Part shown: positions 40,607 through 49,373 of the stretch, in pieces
How the letters are laid out: every line of letters begins with the position of its first letter
How positions within the stretch are numbered: the stretch's first letter is position 1
Origin: Anaerorhabdus sp036637135
GTDB taxonomy: Bacteria > Bacillota_I > Bacilli_A > Erysipelotrichales > Erysipelotrichaceae
DNA length: 64,000 nt
Assembly: GCF_036637135.1 (NCBI RefSeq)
Contig: NZ_JAVWNC010000003.1
Coordinates: forward strand, 1 to 64,000
Direction of reading: 5' to 3'
The notes under the pieces: model-generated
The model's input: the letters and a program-made list of their open reading frames with translations, nothing else
What the model was told of the DNA's origin: nothing
Database searches by the model: none
Program-made: the position numbers and the translations under genes

Positions 40607-41326
40607 ATGGGTCGTGCACATGAAGTGCGAGCTGCGTCAATGGCAAAAACTGCAGCATTAAAAACTAAACTTTATTCAAGATTTGGTAAAGAATTGTATA
40701 TGGCTGCGAAGGCAGGTGTTCCTGATCCGGATATGAATCAAGGGCTTAAACGTAAAATTGCAGAAGCAAAGGCAAATCAAATACCTGCGGACGTTGTTAA
40801 ACGTGCAATTGAAAAAGCGAAGGGAGCATCAAATGAAAACTATGATCCAGTTCGTTATGAAGGATTTGGTCCTGGTGCTTCAACAATCGTAATTGATTGC
40901 TTAACTGATAACGTAAATCGTAGTGTAAGTGCTGTAAAGACATGTTTCAATAAAGCTCATGCAAAAATGGGAGTTGCTGGATGTGTTTCACATAGCTATG
41001 ATACGGTTGGATTGTTCTCATTTCCATATGAAGATGAAGAAACAATGTTAGATGCTTTAATCAATGCTGAAGTAGAAGTTACGGATGTTGAAATTGAAGA
41101 TGGTATTATGTCAGTTTATACTGCTCCAACGGATTTTGGTAAAGCGCAAAAAGCGATTGAAGATTTAATTCCTGAGGTTAAATTTGATGTATGTGAAATT
41201 ACATTATTTCCACAAGAATATGTTCAATTGGAAACTGATGAAGATAAAGAATTATGGGAACGTTTAATCACATTATTAAATGATTGTGAAGATGTTCAAT
41301 CGATTTATCATAACGTAAAAAATTAA
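40607..41326 (+). CDS. yebC: YebC/PmpR family protein
   Basis: 239 residues, normal length. N-terminal basic helical domain (MGRAHEVRAASMAKTAALKT), the signature NQGLKRKIAEAKANQIPADV followed by VKRAIEKAKG, and GFGPGASTIVIDCLTDN-VNRS. Described as a transcription factor and, more recently, as a translation factor acting at stalling motifs. Terminator at the stop codon. Confidence 0.95.
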   Translation: MGRAHEVRAASMAKTAALKTKLYSRFGKELYMAAKAGVPDPDMNQGLKRKIAEAKANQIPADVVKRAIEKAKGASNENYDPVRYEGFGPGASTIVIDCLTDNVNRSVSAVKTCFNKAHAKMGVAGCVSHSYDTVGLFSFPYEDEETMLDALINAEVEVTDVEIEDGIMSVYTAPTDFGKAQKAIEDLIPEVKFDVCEITLFPQEYVQLETDEDKELWERLITLLNDCEDVQSIYHNVKN

Positions 41327-41348
41327 AAGGTGATTAGTCACCTTTTTA
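41325..41348 (+). terminator. Terminator after yebC
   Basis: AAAAGGTGA (41325-41333) with TCACCTTTT (41338-41346), TTAG loop, extra T. Confidence 0.85.
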
Positions 41349-41404
41349 ATTTGTATTTATACTGTAGATTTATATTTATGGATTAAAGTCTCGTTGAGAT
41401 TCGA

Positions 41405-41974
41405 TTACAATAGGTTTATTTGGGTCTTAATTGCTTTTGTTAATGCGGCAAATAAATTATCTCCATCTTCAATAAACCAACCATCATCAGTTTTTATACA
41501 TACAACATCAAAAGTTTTAACTAAACTTGGATTCGCACGCATATATGCTTTGTGATAAGCATCTGCTATTTTTTGATCGTAAACATCAGGATTCGCATGA
41601 TCATCAAAAGCTTGGATAAAATATTCAAGGTAGTTTTCTTTTAGCTCGATGCAACTGTAATAAGTAATGGTTAATTTATAAGTTACTTGATTAGCTTGGC
41701 TATCCACAAGATCAAAACTAGTTTCCATTTCTTTTAATATACGCATGACTTCTTTTGTTGTTTGTGTGCTGTTGGTATATTCTTGAAAACCTTCGAATTC
41801 TTCTTGTATATTTTGGTCTATAGGTTGGCTTAGATAGGTGTTCATTTTGTCAAAGTCAAATGTTTTGAATCCACTTAAAAATGCATGCATCGTCCCATCA
41901 GAAGTTGAAGGTCTAGGTGCACATCCGACTAATAATAAACACAATGTTATTGCCAATAATTTCTTTATCTTCAT
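41405..41974 (-). CDS. Putative lipoprotein of unknown function
   Basis: 189 residues from the ATG at 41974 (GGA 7 bp upstream; the ATG at 41992 lacks a site). Signal peptide with lipobox LLVGC (Cys ~18). The mature part has a fold with alternating charged helices and strands, recalling DUF5105/NTF2-like lipoproteins (FKTFDFDKMNTYLS, VTYKLTITYYSC). No function is recognised. It is divergent from tagD with interlocked promoters. Confidence 0.72.
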   Translation of the reverse strand: MKIKKLLAITLCLLLVGCAPRPSTSDGTMHAFLSGFKTFDFDKMNTYLSQPIDQNIQEEFEGFQEYTNSTQTTKEVMRILKEMETSFDLVDSQANQVTYKLTITYYSCIELKENYLEYFIQAFDDHANPDVYDQKIADAYHKAYMRANPSLVKTFDVVCIKTDDGWFIEDGDNLFAALTKAIKTQINLL

Positions 41975-42001
41975 ATTTTTTCCATTATCCATTTAATTTG
42001 A

Positions 42002-42014
42002 TATAATAATTATA
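42002..42014. promoter_or_regulatory. Interlocked divergent -10 elements (lipoprotein gene and tagD)
   Basis: TATAAT on + at 42002-42007 and TATAAT on - at 42009-42014, one base apart. Initiation in one direction should exclude the other. Confidence 0.5.
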
Positions 42015-42033
42015 CATGAATAAGGAGCTAACC

Positions 42034-42432
42034 ATGAAAAGAATTTTAACTTATGGAACTTATGATTTACTACATTGGGGTCATATTCGTTTATTAAAAC
42101 GTGCTAAAGAAATGGGAGACTACTTAATTGTAGCTTTATCAACTGATGAATTTAATGCGATTAAAGGTAAAAAGGCCTATCACCCATATGAAGAAAGAAA
42201 AATGATGTTAGAAGCTATTCGCTATGTTGATTTGGTTATTCCTGAAAACACATGGGAACAAAAAAAAGACGACATACAAAATTATTTTGCTGACGCCTTG
42301 GTTATGGGGGATGATTGGGAAGGTAAGTTTGATGATTTAGAGAAATATTGTGAAGTTGTTTATTTGCCGAGAACAGAGGGCATATCAACAACTAAAATTA
42401 AACATGATTTAGAAAGTGCTACTGAGGAGTAG
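42034..42432 (+). CDS. tagD: Glycerol-3-phosphate cytidylyltransferase
   Basis: 132 residues from the ATG at 42034 (AAGGAG site 8 bp upstream; an earlier ATG at 42016 precedes that site). Nucleotidyltransferase motifs TYGTYDLLHWGHIRLLKRAK (~residues 6-25) and the C-terminal EGISTTKIK are diagnostic of TagD. It makes CDP-glycerol, the donor for wall teichoic acid. Its last 14 bp overlap the convergent tmcAL gene. Confidence 0.95.
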   Translation: MKRILTYGTYDLLHWGHIRLLKRAKEMGDYLIVALSTDEFNAIKGKKAYHPYEERKMMLEAIRYVDLVIPENTWEQKKDDIQNYFADALVMGDDWEGKFDDLEKYCEVVYLPRTEGISTTKIKHDLESATEE

Positions 42433-43549
42433 TACTTTTTATGTATTGAGGTCCACCTATTTCTTTTTTGATAAGTTCATCGCGTTTAGTTTCATCCATT
42501 TGAGATGTATAAAGGAGTGTTGTTCTAAATTCAAGTTTACGATAGGCTTCTGGGATTTGAGCAAACTTGCTTGCGACTTTTATTTCTTTTTCGGAAAGGA
42601 ATTTTAAATAATTACGACCTGTTTCGTTAAATGCTAGTATTCTTAAAGTGTCTAATGGGGGGAGATTCTTAACTTCATCCTTGGTAACACGATTTAATAG
42701 TTGTATACAAGAACGTTGAATCCTAGATGTTGTATACCTTCTTGTAGTTGATTTATTCAAGAATTCTTCGAAAGTTGCACAATGCATTGCTTGGTTGATG
42801 AGGTGGTTTTCGATTCCTTCATTAAACAAAAAGATATTGGATAATTCTTTAGGATTACTTGTCAGTAATATTGTACGTAAGTAAGGATAAAAATCTTTAA
42901 GTTGCACGCAAACAGAGTTTTCTAACTCTTGTGTCATTGGTGTTGTGTCTTGGATATTAGTATGATTAAAGATTGCTTTGCGTATCGCGGAAGCACTCGC
43001 AATTTGTTGGTGAATCATTTGATCGTGGTAATGAACTGTTCGTTGTATTGTATAAGGTTTAATTGCGGTGTTATTAAGTTCTTTCAAGTAGGCAACACCT
43101 AAAATATCATTTGGTTCCATTTCTTTGGCTAAAAGCCCGTAAGATTTAGGAAAACTATGACCAGCATGTAAAGATTCTTTTAGATGATCTACATGGATAC
43201 ATGAATCTGCCATTTCTTGGAGTTCTTCTAAGTTATTTGATTCACTACCGAATACTAAACTATCGATTTGCGCAAGCTTTAGACAATCTATAGCTCCTTT
43301 AGCAAAGTGGGATGCACTTTGTGTAGCGTAAATATAAGGTAACTCTATAACGCAATCGACACCATATTCAACGGCTTTTTTAGCGCGTTGCCATTTATCA
43401 ATAATTGCAGGTTCACCACGTTGAACAAAGTTGCCAGACATAACCGCAACTAAAACATCACATTGGCTGATTTCTCTTGCTCTTTGAATGTGATGGTAAT
43501 GTCCATTATGAAATGGATTGTATTCAACGATAATTCCACATATTTTCAT
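42419..43549 (-). CDS. tmcAL: tRNA(Met) cytidine acetate ligase
   Basis: 376 residues, formerly YlbM. N-terminal nucleotidyltransferase-like IVEYNPFHNGHYHHIQRARE (~residues 7-26), VAVMSGNFVQRGEPAIIDKW (~35-54), and SASAIRKAIF. It uses acetate and ATP to make N4-acetylcytidine at the wobble base of elongator tRNA-Met. No terminator is visible between it and tagD because their 3' ends overlap. Confidence 0.92.
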   Translation of the reverse strand: MKICGIIVEYNPFHNGHYHHIQRAREISQCDVLVAVMSGNFVQRGEPAIIDKWQRAKKAVEYGVDCVIELPYIYATQSASHFAKGAIDCLKLAQIDSLVFGSESNNLEELQEMADSCIHVDHLKESLHAGHSFPKSYGLLAKEMEPNDILGVAYLKELNNTAIKPYTIQRTVHYHDQMIHQQIASASAIRKAIFNHTNIQDTTPMTQELENSVCVQLKDFYPYLRTILLTSNPKELSNIFLFNEGIENHLINQAMHCATFEEFLNKSTTRRYTTSRIQRSCIQLLNRVTKDEVKNLPPLDTLRILAFNETGRNYLKFLSEKEIKVASKFAQIPEAYRKLEFRTTLLYTSQMDETKRDELIKKEIGGPQYIKSTTPQ

Positions 43550-43629
43550 ATTATCACCTGCTTTATTCTATCATAATTCTTCTTGTTATTAATAAAAATA
43601 TGTTATGATAGTTAAGCGAGGTGAAGCAT

Positions 43630-44535
43630 ATGAAAGTTGAATTATCTTACAACATATACCGTCCTCAAGAGTATGCTTTGGGTATTATTCAAATTATTCA
43701 TGGGATGAGTGAATATGGACAACGATATGAGAAGTTTGCTCAATACTTGTGTAAAAAAGGTTTTGTGGTAATTACTTATGACCATCGAGGCCATGGATCT
43801 ACATGTTTAAATACAGAAGATCTTGGTTTTTTTGACTCGGAAGAGGGTTGGTTAAAGCTAATTGAAGATGCACATTTTATAACAGATATTGTAAAACGCG
43901 AATATCCACCTGAAGTTCCGTTTATCTTGTTTGGGCATAGTATGGGATCGTTGGTGGCACGTAGCTATTTGAAACGCTTTGATTATGAATTGAATGGCTT
44001 AATACTTAGTGGAGCTCCAAATTATCAACTTGCGGCTCGTGCTGGGGTTTTGCTTGCAAAGCATTACGTAAAGAAGAATGGCGAGAAGGGAAGAACACCT
44101 TTCCTAGAAGAATTATCTACAGGACAGTTTGCCAAGAAATTTAAAAATGGTAAAACTGAATTTGATTGGTTAAGTAAAAACCCAGATAATGTACAATCGT
44201 ATATTAACGACCCACTTTGTGGATTTCCATTTACAAACAAAGGTTATGAAGATTTATTTAGATTAATGTGTGATATGCATTCAACTAAGGGATGGAAATG
44301 CACAAAAAAAGATTTACCGATATTTTTTATAGCTGGTGAAGAAGATCCTTGTACCGGTGGAAATAAAGGATTATTGAGTTCAATTAATAGTCTAAAAAAG
44401 GCTGGATATAGTAATTTATCACAACTTGTTTACCCTGAACTTAGACATGAAATATTAAATGAAAAGGAACAAGATACCATTTATGAAGATATTTATCGAT
44501 GGATTTGTAAACATTGCTTGAAGAAGAATGGCTAA
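43630..44535 (+). CDS. Alpha/beta hydrolase, monoacylglycerol lipase/lysophospholipase-like
   Basis: 301 residues from the ATG at 43630 (GAGGTGA site; the GTG at 43621 is inside it). Serine nucleophile in FGHSMGS (Ser ~ residue 101), oxyanion region IIHGMSEYGQRYEKFAQYL, Asp in FIAGEEDPCTGG and His in YPELRHEILNE. It hydrolyses an ester, probably of a lysolipid or monoglyceride. No signal peptide. Confidence 0.85.
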   Translation: MKVELSYNIYRPQEYALGIIQIIHGMSEYGQRYEKFAQYLCKKGFVVITYDHRGHGSTCLNTEDLGFFDSEEGWLKLIEDAHFITDIVKREYPPEVPFILFGHSMGSLVARSYLKRFDYELNGLILSGAPNYQLAARAGVLLAKHYVKKNGEKGRTPFLEELSTGQFAKKFKNGKTEFDWLSKNPDNVQSYINDPLCGFPFTNKGYEDLFRLMCDMHSTKGWKCTKKDLPIFFIAGEEDPCTGGNKGLLSSINSLKKAGYSNLSQLVYPELRHEILNEKEQDTIYEDIYRWICKHCLKKNG

Positions 44536-44540
44536 AACGA

Positions 44541-44569
44541 TTGACTTTAGAGGTGTCTTTCTCTATAAT
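44541..44569 (+). promoter_or_regulatory. Sigma-A promoter for DUF177-rpmF
   Basis: TTGACT (44541-44546), exactly 17 bp, TATAAT (44564-44569): near-consensus and so probably a strong promoter. Confidence 0.8.
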
Positions 44570-44598
44570 TAATGCGTTAACGAATAGGAGTATAGCGT

Positions 44599-45111
44599 GT
44601 GAAATGGACAAGGGCTGAGCTGTTAAATTTGCAAGAGAATCAAATCCATTTTGATGAATTTGTAGAGTTTGATAAGAACACATTCAAAATGAATGAGCGT
44701 TTAAGAGATTTGCACGATATACATGTAAGCGGGGTTGGATACTTTAGTTCTACATCAAATGAATTTGAAGTAGAATTAGAGATTACGGGAATCATGGAAT
44801 GCCCATGTGCCATAACCAACGAATCAGTGGATGTACCATTTGATACCTGTTGCCATGAAGTCTTCTCATTTGCAGAAACAGATGATGTTGACGTCCATGT
44901 AGTTAAGAATGAAATCATTGAATTGATTCCTGTTATCTTCCAACTTATAAATCTTGAGGTACCTCTTAAGGTAGTAAAAGATGGTCCAATTGATTATCCT
45001 AAAGGTAATGGTTGGCAAATTATGAGCGAAGAAGATTATGAAAAGTCGAAGGGCAGTCAGATTGACCCTCGATTAGCAAAACTAAAAGATTTCAAAATTG
45101 AAAATGATTAG
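44599..45111 (+). CDS. DUF177 (YceD-family) protein
   Basis: 170 residues beginning with GTG at 44599, 8 bp after AGGAG. DUF177 features: VSGVGYFSSTSNEFEVELEI, GIMECPCAITNESVDVPFDT (~residues 66-85, the conserved Cys pair), and the C-terminal DPRLAKLKDF ending. It nearly always precedes rpmF, as here, and plays a poorly understood role in 23S rRNA/ribosome assembly. Confidence 0.9.
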   Translation: MKWTRAELLNLQENQIHFDEFVEFDKNTFKMNERLRDLHDIHVSGVGYFSSTSNEFEVELEITGIMECPCAITNESVDVPFDTCCHEVFSFAETDDVDVHVVKNEIIELIPVIFQLINLEVPLKVVKDGPIDYPKGNGWQIMSEEDYEKSKGSQIDPRLAKLKDFKIEND

Positions 45112-45122
45112 GAGGTGCCAAA

Positions 45123-45269
45123 ATGGCTGTACAACAAAGAAGAAATTCTAAAACTAGAAAAAACAAACGTAGAACTCATTTCAAACTAGATGCTCCAACA
45201 CTAGTTAAATGTCCTGCATGTGGGGAACTTAAAAAACCTCACTTCATGTGCGCATGTGGAAATAAATAG
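45123..45269 (+). CDS. rpmF: 50S ribosomal protein L32
   Basis: 48 residues, beginning MAVQQRRNSKTRKNKRRTHF. A zinc ribbon with CPAC (residues ~32-35) and CACG near the C-terminus is typical of the zinc-bound form. AGGAGGTGCC site. It lies 11 bp after DUF177 and is followed by two terminators in a row. Confidence 0.97.
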   Translation: MAVQQRRNSKTRKNKRRTHFKLDAPTLVKCPACGELKKPHFMCACGNK

Positions 45270-45290
45270 TAAGATTCTTACTATTTTTTT
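45267..45290 (+). terminator. First terminator after rpmF
   Basis: TAGTAAG (45267-45273) with CTTACTA (45277-45283) and a T run. Confidence 0.85.
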
Positions 45291-45302
45291 TATGTTTAAA
45301 AT

Positions 45303-45327
45303 GACCGAAAAATTCGGTCTTTTATTT
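45303..45327 (+). terminator. Second terminator after rpmF
   Basis: GACCGAA (45303-45309) with TTCGGTC (45313-45319), AAA loop, then TTTTATTTT. Tandem terminators isolate the division cluster from rpmF. Confidence 0.8.
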
Positions 45328-45407
45328 TGTCAAAAAGTCCTTATTTAAAAGGCTAATTGAATGATTTTCAAGTAAGTGAAATAATTAACATTTTATGAAA
45401 AAAAGTG

Positions 45408-45470
45408 TTAACAAATACCTGGATATGTATTATAATGTGGGAGTAAGTGGTAAGAAGTGGTAGATAGTGG
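45408..45470 (+). promoter_or_regulatory. mraZ promoter with MraZ-binding repeats
   Basis: TTAACA (45408-45413), 17 bp, TATAAT (45431-45436). Right after the -10 come four GTGG repeats at an exact 10-bp period (45437, 45447, 45457, 45467), as in the MraZ operators described in other bacteria. MraZ bound here would cover the transcription start, giving autorepression of the division cluster. Confidence 0.85.
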
Positions 45471-45479
45471 GAGGTTCTT

Positions 45480-45908
45480 GTGTTTATAGGTGAATTCAGA
45501 CACAATCTTGACTCAAAGAAAAGAGTAATTATTCCAGCTAAATTTCGTGAGGAATTAGGGGAGCTTTTCATTGTGACACGTGGATTGGATGGATGCTTAA
45601 CTGTATACACTATGGAACAATGGACACTATTACTTGAACAATTAAAAAAATTACCATCAACCAAAAAAGAAACTCGACTTTATGTACGTAGTATCACTTC
45701 TAAGGCAACTGAATGTGAATGCGATGCACAAGGTAGAATTCAATTACCAAGTTATTTGATTAGTGAAGCTGCAATTGAAAAAGAATGTGTCATTGTAGGT
45801 GTTGCTGATCATGTAGAAATATGGTCTGAAACACGTTGGGAAGGCTATCAAGAGGGAAGCGAATCATTTGAAGATGTTGCTGAACAATTGACTGATTTCT
45901 TGTTGTAA
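45480..45908 (+). CDS. mraZ: MraZ transcriptional regulator
   Basis: 142 residues, GTG start 6 bp after GGGAGG. Two MraZ/AbrB-like repeats: DSKKRVIIPAKFREEL (~11-26) and DAQGRIQLPSYLISEA (~82-97). It forms ring-shaped oligomers that bind the GTGG repeats directly upstream. Stop overlaps the rsmH ATG. Confidence 0.96.
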   Translation: MFIGEFRHNLDSKKRVIIPAKFREELGELFIVTRGLDGCLTVYTMEQWTLLLEQLKKLPSTKKETRLYVRSITSKATECECDAQGRIQLPSYLISEAAIEKECVIVGVADHVEIWSETRWEGYQEGSESFEDVAEQLTDFLL

Positions 45909-46858
45909 TGGAACACATAAGCGTATTACTCCATGAGACAGTAGATGGATTAGCTGTTAAAGAAAATGGCTTATACATTGATGGAACTCTTGGAAGAGGT
46001 GGACACAGCTTACTTGTAGTAGAACAATTGAAAGATGGACATTTATTTGCGTTTGATAAAGATCAAAAGGCAATTGAGGAGTCAAAGGTACGTCTTGAAG
46101 ATTACTTAAATCACATAACATTCATTCATGATGATTTCAAAAACATGAAAAAAGATTTAGAAGAAAAAGGTATCACAGAAGTTGATGGTATAATGATGGA
46201 TCTTGGAGTTTCATCACCACAATTTGACGATGCATCAAGAGGGTTTAGTTATCGATTTGATGCAAAACTAGATATGAGAATGGATCAAAGCCAAGAATTA
46301 ACGGCATATGATGTAGTAAATAAATATGATTTTCACGATTTAATGAGAATTTTATATCAATATGGCGAAGAAAAATTTGCAAAACAAATAGCTCGCAGTA
46401 TTGAAAGAAATAGATTGATTAAGCCAATTGAAACAACATTTGAATTGGTGGATGTTATTAAACAAGCATTACCAATGAAAGTGTTAAGTAAAAAGGGACA
46501 TCCTGCAAAACAAACATTTCAAGCTATTCGCTTAGAAGTAAATGGTGAACTTGAATCGTTGAAACAAGGATTAAGAGATGCGACAAGCATGTTAAAAGTT
46601 GGAGGAAGATGTTCCATCATCACATTCCACTCACTTGAAGACCGCATCGTAAAAGAATTATTTAATGAATTATCAACAGTTGAACAAATTGATAAAAGGA
46701 TTCCATTACTACCAGAACAAATGGAAACGCCTGAATTTAAATTGATTAATAAAAAACCAATACTAGCTAGTGATGATGAATTGGCGATAAACAATCGATC
46801 ACATAGCGCAAAACTTAGAGTATTAGAGAGGGTAAAGAATAATGGCAAAGATTGTTAA
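45908..46858 (+). CDS. rsmH: 16S rRNA (cytosine1402-N4)-methyltransferase
   Basis: 316 residues. HISVLLHETVDGL, SAM-binding DGTLGRGGHSLL (~residues 25-36), IMMDLGVSSPQFDDASRGFS and the C-terminal SIITFHSLEDRIVKELF. It methylates the ribosomal P site. It overlaps mraZ by 1 bp and ftsL by 17 bp. Confidence 0.97.
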   Translation: MEHISVLLHETVDGLAVKENGLYIDGTLGRGGHSLLVVEQLKDGHLFAFDKDQKAIEESKVRLEDYLNHITFIHDDFKNMKKDLEEKGITEVDGIMMDLGVSSPQFDDASRGFSYRFDAKLDMRMDQSQELTAYDVVNKYDFHDLMRILYQYGEEKFAKQIARSIERNRLIKPIETTFELVDVIKQALPMKVLSKKGHPAKQTFQAIRLEVNGELESLKQGLRDATSMLKVGGRCSIITFHSLEDRIVKELFNELSTVEQIDKRIPLLPEQMETPEFKLINKKPILASDDELAINNRSHSAKLRVLERVKNNGKDC

Positions 46859-47147
46859 GAAGAAAAAAGTTAAAAAATTACGTTTACAAAATTTTACCGT
46901 TGTATTATTTTTGTTTGCAGGATTAGCATCTTTGGGTTCTAGTTTATTCTTGCGTTCATACAACAATTCTTTAAGCGTAGCAAAACAAAAAATAGATGTT
47001 GAGATTGCTTCATATCAAACTGAAAATGAAGCTGTTAAGGTTGAAATCCAAACTTTAAGTTCTCGTGATCGTATTGAATCAATTGCGAGCGATGCTGGAC
47101 TTGAATCTAACTCTAACAACATAGTAACTATCGCTAGCGGAGAATAG
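46842..47147 (+). CDS. ftsL: Cell-division protein FtsL
   Basis: 101 residues in the typical FtsL form: basic cytoplasmic tail (AKIVKKKKVKKLRLQ), one membrane helix (~18-37), then a coiled-coil outer part (~45-95). Sequence identity in this family is low, so position between rsmH and the class B PBP gene is the main support. Confidence 0.85.
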   Translation: MAKIVKKKKVKKLRLQNFTVVLFLFAGLASLGSSLFLRSYNNSLSVAKQKIDVEIASYQTENEAVKVEIQTLSSRDRIESIASDAGLESNSNNIVTIASGE

Positions 47148-47149
47148 AA

Positions 47150-49327
47150 ATGAAGAGAAGCAACCGTATGCTTCTATTTATCTTCACCATCACATTAGTA
47201 GTGTCGATTTTGATCGCTTCTAATGTTTTTTTAGTATCTGTAGTTAAAGTTCATGCGGTGAGTAATACGGATTTAAATGAGTATGCAAACAGTGCGAACA
47301 TGCGTACAGAAATTAAAAAAGCAACTCGAGGTTATATTTATGATCGTAATGGGACGATTATTGCGCAAGATAATAAAACATATAATATTGTCTGCATTCT
47401 TGATAAGAATCGATTAGCAAAGAAGAATGAAGTAGCTTATGTTGATGATCCAGGAAAGACTGCAGATGTTTTATCAGTTCTTTTAGGTGGAGATCGGGAA
47501 ACGATTTATAATTTACTTTCAAAAGATGTGTATCAAACTGAATTGGGGACTATAGGACGTAACTTATCAAAAGAGAAAAAAGAAGAAATTGAAAGTTATG
47601 ATTTAAATGGAATTGAATTTACATCATCTATTAAACGTTCTTATCCATTAGGACAATTTGCATCTAGTTTGATTGGGTTTGCACAATCTGATGAATCAGG
47701 TAGTACAGTTGGAAAAATGGGAATTGAATTGATATTGGATGAAGCACTATCAGGGACAGATGGATATAGAACCTATCAAGCTGACAAGAATGGGTTTGTC
47801 TTACCGGGAATGAAAGTGACTGAGGTTAGTTCAATTAATGGTAATGATGTTGTTTTAACATTGGATAAGGATATTCAAGAATCTCTTGAACAAGCATTCT
47901 TACAAACAAATGAGATGTTTAATGCTTCCCGTGTTTGGGGAGCGGTAATGGAAGTTGACACAGGTAAAGTGCTTGCATGGGGACAATCACCGTCATTTGA
48001 TCCTAATGTATTAAATATTACTGATTACAATAACTTTGGAGCACAATTACCTTATGAACCAGGTTCAACGATGAAATCATTTGTATGGGCTGCAGCAATC
48101 AATGAAGGCATGTATGATGGGAATGCCCAAGTATATTCAGGACCATATTGTTATAAGTCAGATGGATTAAATCCATATCGTGTACAATCGGGTGGTCTTG
48201 GTTGTATTACCAATGCGAGTTATAAAAACTGGGGTATGGTGGGTTATGATTATGGTTTAATTTTATCTTCCAACTCAGTTACAGCGGATTTATTAACACA
48301 GGTGATTAATCCAGATATTTACGAAGATTATCTTGATCGTTTCCATTTCTTTCAACCAGTAGAAACTGATGGTATTCGAGAAGAAATAGGAATCAAACAT
48401 TATAAATGGCCTTCTGAGAAGATTACAGCTGCATATGGACAAGGTTCAACAGTAACGATGCTGCAACTACTTCAAGCTTACTCAGCTATCTTTGGCGATG
48501 GCAAAATGATGAAACCCTATTTTATTGAAACAGTTCGGGATTCATATGATAGTCAAAAAATAATTTATCAAGCAGAACCTGAAGTTGTTGGAGAGCCAAT
48601 TACTGCAGAAACTGCTTCGCAATTGAGAGATATCTTGTATCGCGTTGTTTATGATGATCAAGGTACAGGAAAACATTATAAAATACCAGAAATTGAAATT
48701 AGTGGTAAAACTGGAACAACACAAGTTTTAGTATCAGGGTCATATGCTTCAGGTAGAACAATTGCATCAGTTATGATGGGAATGCCTGCGAATGATCCAC
48801 AATATATCGTTTATTATGCGTTTGAAGCAGCATATGATCGAAATGCGCACTATAAAACAGAGCCGATTAAGACATTATTAAGAAAGGTTGCAATGCTAAC
48901 TAACCTAACCGCAACTACTCCAAATGCAGAGTCAGTCGATTATCCAGAAGAAGAGGGTTACATTAAGCAAGAAATTAAGAGTTATGAAATGCCTAATTTA
49001 GTGAATCACTCTTATGATTATGCTACATCTAAACTAGATGGTATGGGTGTAAATACTTATATTTTAGGTTCAAGTGACACTGTTATTGATCAATTTCCTA
49101 AAGCAGGAGAGAGTGTTTCAACAGGTCAAAAAGTATTTGTATTAACTGATACAGGTGGATTCTATATGCCAGATTTAACGGGATGGACTAAAAAGGATGT
49201 TACTGCGTTGTGGGAAATTACGGATTTTGGATTCAAAATATCAGGAAGTGGTCAAGTCATTTATCAAAATGTCCCAGTAGAAGCTTTCGTTACAAAGGAC
49301 ACTGAAATTGAAGTTGAACTTCAATAG
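47150..49327 (+). CDS. pbpB: Septal penicillin-binding protein 2B (FtsI type) with PASTA domains
   Basis: 725 residues. One N-terminal membrane helix, class B dimerisation domain (RGYIYDRNGTIIAQDN), and transpeptidase motifs STMK (Ser ~306), SSN (~372) and KTGT (~518). Two PASTA-like units at the C-terminus (~610-725). It cross-links septal peptidoglycan with FtsW. It starts 3 bp after ftsL. Confidence 0.94.
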   Translation: MKRSNRMLLFIFTITLVVSILIASNVFLVSVVKVHAVSNTDLNEYANSANMRTEIKKATRGYIYDRNGTIIAQDNKTYNIVCILDKNRLAKKNEVAYVDDPGKTADVLSVLLGGDRETIYNLLSKDVYQTELGTIGRNLSKEKKEEIESYDLNGIEFTSSIKRSYPLGQFASSLIGFAQSDESGSTVGKMGIELILDEALSGTDGYRTYQADKNGFVLPGMKVTEVSSINGNDVVLTLDKDIQESLEQAFLQTNEMFNASRVWGAVMEVDTGKVLAWGQSPSFDPNVLNITDYNNFGAQLPYEPGSTMKSFVWAAAINEGMYDGNAQVYSGPYCYKSDGLNPYRVQSGGLGCITNASYKNWGMVGYDYGLILSSNSVTADLLTQVINPDIYEDYLDRFHFFQPVETDGIREEIGIKHYKWPSEKITAAYGQGSTVTMLQLLQAYSAIFGDGKMMKPYFIETVRDSYDSQKIIYQAEPEVVGEPITAETASQLRDILYRVVYDDQGTGKHYKIPEIEISGKTGTTQVLVSGSYASGRTIASVMMGMPANDPQYIVYYAFEAAYDRNAHYKTEPIKTLLRKVAMLTNLTATTPNAESVDYPEEEGYIKQEIKSYEMPNLVNHSYDYATSKLDGMGVNTYILGSSDTVIDQFPKAGESVSTGQKVFVLTDTGGFYMPDLTGWTKKDVTALWEITDFGFKISGSGQVIYQNVPVEAFVTKDTEIEVELQ

Positions 49328-49373
49328 GGTTCTTGGTATAATAAATAGGCTTTAAATAAGGGGGCTAAGAAAG

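Noticed and set aside
46519..46848. 109-codon minus-strand ORF within rsmH
   Set aside because: Antisense to well-conserved rsmH and without a start site.
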